From Mycolicibacterium aurum (GTDB taxonomy: Bacteria; Actinomycetota; Actinomycetes; Mycobacteriales; Mycobacteriaceae), in contig NZ_LR134356.1 of assembly GCF_900637195.1 (NCBI RefSeq), positions 930,001-994,000 on the forward strand: a stretch of DNA of 64,000 nt. The letters run 5' to 3'. The notes beneath the pieces are model-generated. The model saw only the letters and a program-made list of their open reading frames with translations, did no database searches and was not told the origin of the DNA. The first letter of the stretch is position 1; every line of letters starts with the position of its first letter. Made by a program: the position numbers and the translations under genes. Shown one piece after another: positions 42,686 to 51,761 of this stretch.

Positions 42686-44065
42686 ATGACTTTCCCACAT
42701 GATTCGATCACGTTAAATCTCAACCTGATTCCGGGCGGCGTGTTCCCGGGCGCCTGGCGCGCCGGCCACGGTGACGCCCAGCAGTACAGCAGCCTCGAGC
42801 ACTACATCGAGGTTGCCAAGATCGCCGAGCGAGGCCTCTTTGACGCCGTGTTCCTCGCCGACACCCCGGTGTGGCGTTACCGCGGCGAGTACCGACCCTT
42901 CCGCGGTCTCGACCCGACGCTCGCGTTCGCCGCCGTCGCGCAACACACCAGCCACATCGGCCTGGTCGCCACCGGATCCAGCTCGTACAACTCGGCCTAC
43001 AATCTGGCGCGCCGTATCTCGACGCTGGACCACATCAGCAATGGTCGCGCCGCATGGAACATCGTCGCCACCAACGGCGACGACGTGGCGCGCAACTTCG
43101 GCCGTGAGCACGGACTCGACCACGATGCCCGCTATCAGCGCGCTCACGAGTTCGTCGAGGCCGTCATCGCGCTGTGGGACGGCTGGGCCGACGATGCATG
43201 GGTGGCCGACCGGGAGACCGGTACCTACGTCGACGAAGCGCGGATTCGCGCCGTCGACTACACCGGCGAGCACGTGAAAACCTCAGGCCCACTGCCGCTT
43301 CCACGCTCACCGCAGGGCCATCCGGTTCTGGTGCAGGCCGGGTCCTCGCCGGACGGCATCGGCCTGGCATCGCGGTTCGCGGACGCCGTCTACACCGTGC
43401 AGCCGACCATCGAATCAGCGATCGCGTTCCGCAACACCGTCCGCGAACGCGCCGCCGGCTGGGGCCGCAACCCCGACACCATCCGCGTGCTCCCCGGCCT
43501 CATCACGCTGGTCGCTCCCACCGAGGCCGAGGCCCGCAAGCGCGAGATCGAACTGCGGGAGTTGCACACCGAGCGCTTCGCCATCAACGCGCTGGCCCTG
43601 CAGATCGGTGTGCCGGTAGAAGCTCTGGATCTGGACAAGGAACTACCGTGGGACCTCGTTCCCGCGGACGGCGAACTCGGCGCCTCCGGCGGGCATTTCG
43701 CCGCGCTGATCGGCACCGCCCGGCGCGAGAAGTTCACCGTGCGCGAGATCATCGCCCGCCAGGGCGGTGGTCTGACCCACGTCACCGCGATCGGCTCACC
43801 CGAACAGGTCGCCGACCAGATCGAGACCTGGGTGCAGGCCGGGGCTTCCGACGGCTTCAACATCATGTCGGCCCAATTACCCGATGTGGCGACCGAATTC
43901 GTCGACCACGTGGTGCCGCTGCTGCAGCGCAAGGGCATCTTCCGCACCGAGTACCCGGGCACGACGCTGCGCGACACCCTCGGGCTCGAGCGTCCCGGCG
44001 ACGGATTCGACGACCATGTCCACACCAAGAGCCTGCATACGGTAGGGGAGGCAGCGTTCGGCTGA
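42686..44065 (+). CDS. LLM-class flavin monooxygenase, NtaA/SnaA/DszA family
   Basis: A 459-residue FMNH2-dependent monooxygenase of the NtaA/SnaA/DszA group. It opens SITLNLNLIPGGVFPGAW, with AKIAERGLFDAVFLADTPVW, LDHISNGRAAWNIVATNG, HPVLVQAGSSPDGIGLASRF and a C-terminal DGFNIMSAQLPDVATEFVDH. Members open N- or S-heterocycles or C-S bonds (DszA oxidises dibenzothiophene sulphone). It would need a flavin reductase, which is not nearby. Six bases after a sulfurtransferase, upstream of an ABC transporter. Confidence 0.92.
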   Translation: MTFPHDSITLNLNLIPGGVFPGAWRAGHGDAQQYSSLEHYIEVAKIAERGLFDAVFLADTPVWRYRGEYRPFRGLDPTLAFAAVAQHTSHIGLVATGSSSYNSAYNLARRISTLDHISNGRAAWNIVATNGDDVARNFGREHGLDHDARYQRAHEFVEAVIALWDGWADDAWVADRETGTYVDEARIRAVDYTGEHVKTSGPLPLPRSPQGHPVLVQAGSSPDGIGLASRFADAVYTVQPTIESAIAFRNTVRERAAGWGRNPDTIRVLPGLITLVAPTEAEARKREIELRELHTERFAINALALQIGVPVEALDLDKELPWDLVPADGELGASGGHFAALIGTARREKFTVREIIARQGGGLTHVTAIGSPEQVADQIETWVQAGASDGFNIMSAQLPDVATEFVDHVVPLLQRKGIFRTEYPGTTLRDTLGLERPGDGFDDHVHTKSLHTVGEAAFG

Positions 44066-44085
44066 CCGGCCGACTGCGCAAATCT

Positions 44086-45123
44086 ATGACCGTCCTCGAG
44101 ACCTCGCACACCAGCCTGCCCGGCGCGGACGCCGCGGTGGCCCAGGATTCTGGGCGCACCGCGCCGCCGCGGCAGGTGGGCCGCTGGGCAGGTGTCGCCT
44201 TCCAGGCCCGCTACATCGGCGAGAAGCTCTTCGCTGCCGTGGTGGTGCTGTGGTTGGCGGCGTCGGCGGCGTTCCTGGCCGTACATCTGTCTCCGGGTGA
44301 CCCGGTCACGCTGCTGATGGGGGAATTCGACACACCGGAGCTGAGAGCCACCATCGAGGCGCAGTGGGGTCTGGACAAGTCACTGTTCGCGCAGTACATC
44401 GACTTCCTCGCCCGACTGGTGCACGGCGACTTCGGGATGTCGTATGTGCAGCGAGTTCCGGTGAGTGACATCCTGTTCAGCCACCGCCTGGTCGCCAGCG
44501 CACAGCTCACGACCGCGGCCACGCTGATCGCGGTCGTCGTCGCCGTAGTCGTCGCGGTCACCACGGCGGGCCGCAAGGGCATCGGCACCCGGATCACCTA
44601 CCTCGGTGAGCTGACCTTCGCCTCGATCCCGACGTTCTGGCTGGGCATCGTCTTCATCACCGTGCTGTCGTTCCAGCTGGGCCTGCTGCCCGTGGTCGGC
44701 GGCAGCAAGCTGGAGAACCTCATCCTGCCGAGCCTCACGCTGGGGCTGCCCTTGGCGGCGGTGCTGTCGCAGGTGCTACGGGAGGGGATCGAGCGTTCAC
44801 TGGAGCAGCCCTACGCCGTCACGGCTCTGTCCCGCGGAATCTCGCCGTGGCAGCTCAAGATCCGGCACGGGTTGCGGCACGCCCTGATCCCGGCTGCCAC
44901 CCTGGCCGGTTGGTCGGTGGGCGGCATGCTCACCGGCACGGTCATCGTCGAGCAGGTCTTCGGCCGACCGGGCATCGGTCAGGCCACAGTGGTCGCCGTC
45001 ACCCGACAGGACGTCCCGGTGGTTCTCGGCATCACGTTGCTGGCAGTCGCCCTGTACGTGGCCGTCAACACCGTGGTCGACATCGTCTACCTGTGGATCG
45101 ATCCGCGGATGCGGGTGCGCTAG
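44086..45123 (+). CDS. ABC transporter permease (DppB-like)
   Basis: A 345-residue permease of the peptide/nickel family: a leading 40-residue soluble part, then six helices, with LHSPGDPVTLLMG-type loop (AVHLSPGDPVTLLMGEFDTP), GLDKSLFAQYIDFLARLVHGD, and the EAA loop AVTALSRGISPWQLKIRHGL followed by GRPGIGQATVVAV. It is followed at once by the DppC-like permease (no gap), then the ATPase and binding protein. It imports oligopeptides, glycosides or similar solutes. Confidence 0.92.
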   Translation: MTVLETSHTSLPGADAAVAQDSGRTAPPRQVGRWAGVAFQARYIGEKLFAAVVVLWLAASAAFLAVHLSPGDPVTLLMGEFDTPELRATIEAQWGLDKSLFAQYIDFLARLVHGDFGMSYVQRVPVSDILFSHRLVASAQLTTAATLIAVVVAVVVAVTTAGRKGIGTRITYLGELTFASIPTFWLGIVFITVLSFQLGLLPVVGGSKLENLILPSLTLGLPLAAVLSQVLREGIERSLEQPYAVTALSRGISPWQLKIRHGLRHALIPAATLAGWSVGGMLTGTVIVEQVFGRPGIGQATVVAVTRQDVPVVLGITLLAVALYVAVNTVVDIVYLWIDPRMRVR

Positions 45124-45984
45124 ATGGCAACGACTTTCGCGTTCCCCGGGCGCTCGCTGTCCTCGGGCCTGACACGCTTCCGGCACACCGGCCTGCTGAT
45201 CGCTGCGTCCATCCTGGTGCTGCTCATGATCGCCGTGGTGTTCCCCGGGTTGTTCACCGGCCGCGACCCGCTGGCCAGCGACATGTCGAATGCCCTTGCC
45301 GCCCCCAGCTTCGAGCACATCTTCGGTACCGACCATCTCGGGCGCGACGTGTGGTCGCGCGTCGTGCACGGCGCCCGCTACTCGATTCTCATCGGCGTTG
45401 CTTCCACCGCGCTCGGCGTTGTGATCGGCGTGCTGTTCGGGCTGATCGCCGGCGTAGCGCATCGCCGCATCGACGAGGGTATCTCCCGCGTGTTCGACGC
45501 GGTCGGCGCGTTCCCCGACCTGCTGTTCGCGCTGATGCTCATCACGCTGACCGGCCCGGGCACCGGAAATGTCATCGCCGCCATCGCGATCGCGTCGGCA
45601 CCCCGATACGGCCGTGTGGTGCGCGCCGAGACGCTGCGCGTGCGTGAGTCCGACTACGTCGCGCAGTCTCGGTTGGCCATCGCCTCCGCGGCTCGCCGCA
45701 CCGTCCGCCACGTCCTCCCGAATGCTCTGGGCACGGTGCCGGTGCTCGCGACGCTGGGCATAGGCACCGCGATCATCGGTGCCGCCGGGCTGAGCTTCCT
45801 GGGCTTCGGGCCGACACCGCCGCTGCCCGAATGGGGCTCGATGCTGTCGGATGCGCGCCAGGACCTGCGGATTGCGTGGTGGGTCGGCTTCTTCCCCGGG
45901 TTGTTCATCACCATCACCGTGGTCAGTGTGTCGATCGTGGGCAGGAACCTGCAGCGTCGCTTCGAGCGGAGGGTGCAGCCATGA
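45124..45984 (+). CDS. ABC transporter permease (DppC-like)
   Basis: A 286-residue permease of the DppC/OppC type: GTDHLGRDVWSRVVHGARYS near residue 65 is the family signature, with VRAETLRVRESDYVAQSRLA and GLSFLGFGPTPPLPEWGSML. The stop overlaps the ATPase start as ATGA. It makes the second half of the import channel. ATG 45124 follows the DppB-like stop with no gap. Confidence 0.93.
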   Translation: MATTFAFPGRSLSSGLTRFRHTGLLIAASILVLLMIAVVFPGLFTGRDPLASDMSNALAAPSFEHIFGTDHLGRDVWSRVVHGARYSILIGVASTALGVVIGVLFGLIAGVAHRRIDEGISRVFDAVGAFPDLLFALMLITLTGPGTGNVIAAIAIASAPRYGRVVRAETLRVRESDYVAQSRLAIASAARRTVRHVLPNALGTVPVLATLGIGTAIIGAAGLSFLGFGPTPPLPEWGSMLSDARQDLRIAWWVGFFPGLFITITVVSVSIVGRNLQRRFERRVQP

Positions 45985-47633
45985 CGGTGGCACCGACGGA
46001 GATCGCCGCACCACTCGACGGGCAGACCGGCGACGTCCTTATGGACGTCAAGGGCCTGACGGTGTCCTTCGACAGCGTGCGTGGAGCGGACGGCGACCCG
46101 GTCTCCGTCGTCTCCGACGTCGACTTCACGGTCCGGCGCGGGCGCATTCTCGCGATCGTCGGCGAGTCCGGCTCAGGCAAGTCGGTGACGGCTCGCACGC
46201 TGGTGGGACTCGCCGGTGACGGAAGCCGCGTCGAGGCAGCGACGTTCGAGGTCGGTGGCGTCGACACTCGGAACTTCGGGGAGAAAGACTGGCGCAGAGT
46301 GCGCGGCAGCCAGATCGGCTTCGTGCTGCAAGACGCGCTGACCTCGCTCGACCCACTGCGGACCGTGCAGGCCGAAGTATCCGAGGCGCTGCGCCTCCCC
46401 CGTCGACAACGCGTTGCCGCCGTCGAGGAGCTACTGGATTCGGTCGGCATACCCGATCCGGCGTATCGCAGGCGCAACTACCCGCATCAACTCTCCGGCG
46501 GGCTGCGGCAGCGTGCGCTGATCGCGTCGGCGCTGGCCGGACGACCCAACGTGCTGATCGCCGACGAGCCAACAACAGCGCTCGACGTCACCGTCCAGGC
46601 ACGCATCCTGGCACTGCTGCGCGCACTGGCCGACGACGGTCGCGGCGTGCTGTTGATCAGCCACGACCTCGCCGTGGTGTCGAAGGTCGCTGACGACGTG
46701 GTGGTGATGCACAACGGCCGGATCGTCGAGCACGGCCCCGTCGCCGACGTGATCCACGACCCGAAGCACGACTACACGCGCAAGCTGGTCGCGGCGGTAC
46801 CCGGACGCGACACCCGAGGGCGTCTGCTCAGCGACCCGGAAAAGGCAGCACCGCAGCCAGATTCGGTAGGGCCTGAGGTTGTCGCCGACATCGCAGGTGT
46901 CGGCAAGTTCTACCGGCAGGGCCGCCGTCACGAGTTCACCGCCGCCGAGCACGTCACGTTCGCGATCCGGCGCAGCGAGATCGTCGGCCTGGTGGGGGAG
47001 TCGGGCTCGGGAAAGTCGACGGTGGCGCGCATCGTCACCGGACTGCTGGCTCCCGACGCCGGACACGTCGAAATCGGCGGGCGCCGCTGGACGGGCCGAC
47101 GCGGACACGAGCCGCCGCGGCTCGGCGCAGTCCAACTGGTGGCGCAGGACTCTGTCGGATCGTTCGACCCCCGGTACACGGTGCGCGAAATCATCGCCGA
47201 GACTGTCGCTCTGGGCCGTCAGGGCAAGACCGAACGCGATGCCCGCATCCGCGAACTCCTCGACCTCGTCCACCTGCCCGCCGCGGTGATCGACCGGCAT
47301 CCGCGCTCGCTGTCCGGCGGACAGCGCCAGCGAGTGTCGATCGCGCGCGCTCTGGGCTCCGACCCCGAGCTGCTGGTCTGCGACGAGGCGGTGTCGGCGC
47401 TCGATGTCTCTATCCAGGCCCAGATACTCGACCTGCTACTGGAGATCCGTGCCATCCGAAAGACAGCGCTGCTGTTCATTTCTCATGACATCGGCGTGGT
47501 CCATCACATAGCCGACCGGGTTCTGGTCATGCACCGGGGCCGCGTCGTCGAAGAAGGCACCGCCGACGAGGTGTTCGACTCCCCGCGTGACCCGTACACG
47601 CAGGCCCTGCTACAGGCGGTGCCGACACTGTGA
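45981..47633 (+). CDS. ABC transporter ATP-binding protein, fused DppD-DppF
   Basis: A 550-residue double ATPase. First half: Walker [14 protein letters not shown], signature [15 protein letters not shown] and Walker [17 protein letters not shown]. Second half: Walker [14 protein letters not shown], signature [15 protein letters not shown] and Walker [17 protein letters not shown]. The C-terminal halves carry oligopeptide-transporter-type motifs such as [16 protein letters not shown] and [17 protein letters not shown]. The DppD and DppF functions are in one chain, so this transporter needs no further ATPase. A small hairpin (47678-47694) lies before the binding protein. Confidence 0.94.
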   Translation: MTVAPTEIAAPLDGQTGDVLMDVKGLTVSFDSVRGADGDPVSVVSDVDFTVRRGRILAIVGESGSGKSVTARTLVGLAGDGSRVEAATFEVGGVDTRNFGEKDWRRVRGSQIGFVLQDALTSLDPLRTVQAEVSEALRLPRRQRVAAVEELLDSVGIPDPAYRRRNYPHQLSGGLRQRALIASALAGRPNVLIADEPTTALDVTVQARILALLRALADDGRGVLLISHDLAVVSKVADDVVVMHNGRIVEHGPVADVIHDPKHDYTRKLVAAVPGRDTRGRLLSDPEKAAPQPDSVGPEVVADIAGVGKFYRQGRRHEFTAAEHVTFAIRRSEIVGLVGESGSGKSTVARIVTGLLAPDAGHVEIGGRRWTGRRGHEPPRLGAVQLVAQDSVGSFDPRYTVREIIAETVALGRQGKTERDARIRELLDLVHLPAAVIDRHPRSLSGGQRQRVSIARALGSDPELLVCDEAVSALDVSIQAQILDLLLEIRAIRKTALLFISHDIGVVHHIADRVLVMHRGRVVEEGTADEVFDSPRDPYTQALLQAVPTL

Positions 47634-47720
47634 GCTGTCGCAGCTGACGCCCCGCTGACCCCCAATTCACACCATGACCGCACAAGGCGTGCGGCCTTCA
47701 CACGAGATGGAACGAACGAT

Positions 47721-49382
47721 ATGACCCTCAACAGACCCATCCTGCGGTGGTTGACCCTCGCTGTGGCTGCACTCCTGATGCTGACCGCATGCGGCAGCGA
47801 CTCCGGAAGCGGTTCAGGCAGTGGCGAACCCGTCAAGGGAGGTGCACTGACCGTCGCCCAGGCCGATTACCCCGAAGAGGGGATGAACCCCCACGTGCGT
47901 GGCTGCTGCACCGAGGTGCAGGTCCTGCGCAACGTCTACGACAGCCTCGTGTCGATCGACTACGACGAGTCGATCCACCCCTGGCTGGCCGAGAAGTGGG
48001 ACCGCTCCCCGGACGGCCTGGTCTACACATTCACCCTCCGACAGGGCGTGAAGTTCACCGACGGTGAGCCGTTCAACGCGGCCGCGGTCAAGGCAAACTT
48101 CGACAAGATCATCACCGACAAGGAATACGCACCGTCGACCGCGAAGAGCACCTTCCAGACGCTCAAGGCGACCGAGGTCGTCGACGAGTACACCGTGCGC
48201 ACCGTGCTGTCCGAGCCGACCGCCAACTGGCTGAATACCCTTGCGTCGCTGCAGGGCGGCCAGATCTCACCGAAGTCGCTGCAGAATCCCGATGTCGCCG
48301 CCGGTGGCGTCGGCATCGCGGGCACCGGTCCGTTCATCCTCACCGAGGTGGTCGAGGGCGCCGAGCTCCGGTTCACGCGCAACGAGGACTACAACTGGCC
48401 GTCGGCGCTGGCCAAGCACGAGGGCCCCGCGTATCTCGACGAGCTCATTGTCAAGATCGTCCCGGAGCCGAATGTGCGCGCAGGTCTGCTGAGTTCACGT
48501 GAGGTCGACGCGATCGCCCAGGTCGCGCCCGCCGACATCGCACAGTTCGACGGCGTCGACGGCTTCCAGTTCGAATGGAAACCGTCCAACGTCTCGCCGT
48601 ACTCGCTGTACTTCAACGTCACCGGCGACAACACCAAGGACGTTCGGGTGCGTCGTGCGCTGCGAGAAGCCGTCGACCTGAACCCGATCATCGACACCGT
48701 GCTGCAGGGCAGCTCGGAGCGGGCATGGGGCATCGTCGGACCGCAGAGTCCCTACTACGACCCCAAGTTCGAGAACGCCTACGGCGGCAACGTCGAACTG
48801 GCCAACCAGCTTCTCGACGAGGCCGGCTGGACCGGACGTGACAGCGACGGTTACCGCACCAATGCGGCCGGGCAGCGTCTCGTCATCCGGTTGATCGCCA
48901 CCGAGCCCAAGCCGCCGCTGTCCACCGTGCTTGAGGCCTACCAGGCCGAGCTGCGCACCAACGCAGGCGTCGAGGTCGATCTGCAGTTCCGTGACGAGGG
49001 CACCGTCGACGTGGTCCGCGAGACCAACGCCTACGAAGCATTCCCGCGCGCTGTCGGCGGTGTTGACATCGGTGTGGTGCTGGAGAAGATCTACGAGACC
49101 GGCGGCGCGATCAACGGGCCCAAGCTGGAGGACCCACAGGTCGACGGATGGCTGGCCGATGGCCGCACCGCTCTCGACGAGCAGGACCGGAAGGCGGCCT
49201 ACGACAAGGTTGCCCAGTTCGCACTGATCGACGACGTGACGACGCTGCCGCTGTACACGGAGCGCTACAACGCGGCAGCCACCAGCCGGGTCAACGAGAT
49301 CGAGCGCTGGCTCGACGCACCGCGAGGCATGGTGAACTTCTGGGCCTACGACACGTGGCTCGGCGATGACTCCGCCACCTAA
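47721..49382 (+). CDS. ABC transporter substrate-binding lipoprotein (SBP family 5)
   Basis: A 553-residue lipoprotein; lipobox LMLTACGSD with Cys around residue 21. A SBP-bac-5 (DppA/OppA) fold follows with GGALTVAQADYPEEGMNPHV, VYDSLVSIDYDESIHPWLAE, VYTFTLRQGVKFTDGEPFNA and RYNAAATSRVNEIERWLDAP. It captures the solute for the peptide-type importer just upstream. It is translated 88 bases after the ATPase and overlaps the LLM gene start by 17 bases. Confidence 0.93.
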   Translation: MTLNRPILRWLTLAVAALLMLTACGSDSGSGSGSGEPVKGGALTVAQADYPEEGMNPHVRGCCTEVQVLRNVYDSLVSIDYDESIHPWLAEKWDRSPDGLVYTFTLRQGVKFTDGEPFNAAAVKANFDKIITDKEYAPSTAKSTFQTLKATEVVDEYTVRTVLSEPTANWLNTLASLQGGQISPKSLQNPDVAAGGVGIAGTGPFILTEVVEGAELRFTRNEDYNWPSALAKHEGPAYLDELIVKIVPEPNVRAGLLSSREVDAIAQVAPADIAQFDGVDGFQFEWKPSNVSPYSLYFNVTGDNTKDVRVRRALREAVDLNPIIDTVLQGSSERAWGIVGPQSPYYDPKFENAYGGNVELANQLLDEAGWTGRDSDGYRTNAAGQRLVIRLIATEPKPPLSTVLEAYQAELRTNAGVEVDLQFRDEGTVDVVRETNAYEAFPRAVGGVDIGVVLEKIYETGGAINGPKLEDPQVDGWLADGRTALDEQDRKAAYDKVAQFALIDDVTTLPLYTERYNAAATSRVNEIERWLDAPRGMVNFWAYDTWLGDDSAT

Positions 49383-50406
49383 CCCCTCCGACGTTGAGAC
49401 TGCGACCAGGGTGCCGAATTCACGGCATTCTTCGCCACCAGCGCAGTCTCAACGCACGGTACCCGAGTTCGGGATCTTCTTCCGACTCAATGACACCGAG
49501 GCAGACCCGGTCCGGCAGTACCACGACGGTCTCGACCTGATCTCCTACGCCGAGGAACTCGGGTTGTCGACGGCGTGGATCACCTCGCACCACTTCCGGT
49601 CGGACAAGGGCACCATCGCCTCACCGTTGGTGTTCCTGGCCGCGGCGAGTCAGCGCACGAGTCGCATCAAGCTCGGCGCAGGCGTCGTCGTCATCACGTT
49701 GGAGAACCCGATCCGGGTCGCCGAAGACGCCGTGATCGCCGACGCGCTGTCGAATGGCAGACTGCAGCTGGGTCTCGGTTCCGGCCTTGAGGATTGGGCG
49801 TTCGGTCCGTTCGGTGTCGACTGGGATGACCGGCTGCGGGTGTATGCGCACAAGGTGGCGCGGCTGCGATCGGTACTCAACGGCGACGACCTCGGCGGTG
49901 GCCGCACGCTGTATCCGCCCGCGGGAAACTTGCGGCAGCGGCTGTGGCGGGTGGCCAGCGATCCGGCGCACGCCGAGGAGATCGGCCGGGTCGGGGACAA
50001 CCTGCTGTTGCGGTCGTCGAAGGCGCTGACGTTCGAGGGCAATCTGGCCCGCCACAGCGAGGCGATCGATGCGTTCCGGTCCCATGCCGGTCCGCACCAG
50101 CGCATCGCCGCGTCGCGTACCGTGATAGTCGCCGAGACGGTCGCGAAAGCCCGGGAGCTGGCCGGGCAGCACGCGATCGACCTGCACCTCAAGCATGGTA
50201 ACGGCGAGCCCTGGTACGGCGACCCGGAGCTGGTGCGCGACCGGCTGCGTCACGATCCCGAACTCGACCACGTCGACGAGGTGCTGTTGCAGGTCGCGCC
50301 GGCCAAGCTGACGTTGGCGCAGTGGAAGGCAAGCCTGGCGTTGACCGTGTCGGAAGTGCTTGAGCCCGTGCGCAAAGAAGGGCGCGAGTATGCCCGAATC
50401 TCGTGA
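49366..50406 (+). CDS. LLM-class flavin-dependent oxidoreductase
   Basis: A 346-residue luciferase-like protein: VPEFGIFFRLNDTEADPVRQ, YAEELGLSTAWITSHHF, IKLGAGVVVITLENPIR, and ALSNGRLQLGLGSGLEDW fit the family. The first 30 codons are Pro/Ser-rich and contain a 13-base inverted repeat (49392-49454), so the annotated ATG 49366 may not be the true start. Homology begins only near codon 33, and no ATG or better GTG is in frame between. It overlaps the binding-protein gene by 17 bases. Alone, it is smaller than NtaA-type enzymes. Confidence 0.85.
   Translation: MTPPPNPSDVETATRVPNSRHSSPPAQSQRTVPEFGIFFRLNDTEADPVRQYHDGLDLISYAEELGLSTAWITSHHFRSDKGTIASPLVFLAAASQRTSRIKLGAGVVVITLENPIRVAEDAVIADALSNGRLQLGLGSGLEDWAFGPFGVDWDDRLRVYAHKVARLRSVLNGDDLGGGRTLYPPAGNLRQRLWRVASDPAHAEEIGRVGDNLLLRSSKALTFEGNLARHSEAIDAFRSHAGPHQRIAASRTVIVAETVAKARELAGQHAIDLHLKHGNGEPWYGDPELVRDRLRHDPELDHVDEVLLQVAPAKLTLAQWKASLALTVSEVLEPVRKEGREYARIS
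49392..49454. repeat. nested stem-loop within start of LLM gene
   Basis: A perfect 13-base inverted repeat, CGTTGAGACTGCG (49392-49404) and CGCAGTCTCAACG (49442-49454), encloses a smaller stem TGCCG-AATTCA-CGGCA (about 49412-49427). It follows the binding-protein stop by only a few bases and lies inside the proposed 5' end of the LLM gene. Such a structure would control translation of the LLM gene or be an inserted REP-type element. Confidence 0.7.
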
Positions 50407-51733
50407 CGCAGGGTTGATCCTCAACCTCAACCTGCTTCCCGGCGGTACCGCCAAGGGATCGTGGCGGCTCGACGACCGCGATCCGTCGTGGTTCGTGTCC
50501 CACCACCATTACGTCGAGGCCGCGCAAATCGCGGAGCGGGGGAAGTTCCAGGCAGTGTTCCTCGCCGACACCCCGGCATGGGACGACGCGTACTGGCACC
50601 ATCCGTGGCGGGCGCTGACGCCGTTCATCGCACTGACCGCCATCGCCGCGCGCACCGACCGGGTCGGACTGATCGGCACCGCGTCGACGTCCTACAACGA
50701 CCCGTTCAACCTGGCTCGCCAGGTCGCATCCCTGGACCTGGTGAGTGACGGCCGCGCCGCGTGGAACTACGTCGTCACCGCAGGGGACCGTCCGGCCCGC
50801 AATTTCTCGCGGGCGCAGGCGGATCCGAAGGACGAGCGGTACGCACGCGCGGAAGAGTTCGTCGACGCCGTGGTCGCGCTGTGGGAGGCGTGGGAGCCCG
50901 ATCCGATTGCCGGGGACCGCACCGTCGGTGACTATCTACGGCCCGGTGCCATCCGACCCGCGGCGTTCGCGGGGGAGCGCATCCAAGTGGCCGGTGAACC
51001 GTTGGTCCCGCCGTCGCCTCAGGGACGTCCGCTGCTCGTACAGGCGGGCGCCTCGGAGCGGGGTATCGCACTGGCCGCCCGCACTGCCGACGCGGTGTAC
51101 ACCCACCAGACCGAGATCGACGATGGTGTCGTCTACCGGAACCTGTTGCGGGGCAAAGCTGCCAACGCCGGGCGTGACCCCCACACACTGAAAGTGCTGC
51201 CGGGATTCTTCGTGGTGATCGGGGACACTGAGACCGCCGCGCGGCAACGTCACCAGGAACTCACCGAGGCGACACCCGATGCGGTGCGGCTGTCCTTCTT
51301 CGCGCGGCAGCTCGGCATCCCGGTGTCGGAGTTCCACATCGACCGTCCGCTGCCATTCGACCTCATCGCCAAGGCCGAGATCAGCCGGACCGCGGCCAGC
51401 GAGCTCGACCGGCTACTCGACGCGGCGGCACGGGACAACCTCACCGCCCGTGAGGTCCTGGCATTGCGGCACAACGGGACACAGCACGTGTCGGTGATCG
51501 GGACACCCGAACAGGTGGCCGACACGATCACCGCGTGGTACCTGGCGGGCGCCGCCGACGGGTTCAACCTGCACGTCGCCAGCTCGCCGAGCGTGCTTAC
51601 CGATTTCGTCGATCACGTGGTGCCGCTGCTGCAGGCCGGCGGGGTGTTCCACCACGACTATGAAGGAACCACTCTGCGTGAGCACTACGGTCTTGCCCCG
51701 CACCGGTTGTCTGCGGGCGTACTGAGTTCATGA
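50390..51733 (+). CDS. LLM-class flavin monooxygenase, NtaA/SnaA/DszA family
   Basis: A 447-residue paralogue of the enzyme at 42686: GLILNLNLLPGGTAKGSWRL, AQIAERGKFQAVFLADTPAW, LDLVSDGRAAWNYVVTAGD, RPLLVQAGASERGIALAART and DGFNLHVASSPSVLTDFVDH. ATG 50390 was chosen because AAGAAGGG precedes it; it overlaps the previous LLM gene by 17 bases. The island thus has two NtaA-type and one shorter LLM enzyme, consistent with successive oxidations of a substrate (inference). Confidence 0.92.
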   Translation: MPESRDAGLILNLNLLPGGTAKGSWRLDDRDPSWFVSHHHYVEAAQIAERGKFQAVFLADTPAWDDAYWHHPWRALTPFIALTAIAARTDRVGLIGTASTSYNDPFNLARQVASLDLVSDGRAAWNYVVTAGDRPARNFSRAQADPKDERYARAEEFVDAVVALWEAWEPDPIAGDRTVGDYLRPGAIRPAAFAGERIQVAGEPLVPPSPQGRPLLVQAGASERGIALAARTADAVYTHQTEIDDGVVYRNLLRGKAANAGRDPHTLKVLPGFFVVIGDTETAARQRHQELTEATPDAVRLSFFARQLGIPVSEFHIDRPLPFDLIAKAEISRTAASELDRLLDAAARDNLTAREVLALRHNGTQHVSVIGTPEQVADTITAWYLAGAADGFNLHVASSPSVLTDFVDHVVPLLQAGGVFHHDYEGTTLREHYGLAPHRLSAGVLSS

Positions 51734-51761
51734 CGGGCAGCCTGCGCGATCGGGGGCGACG

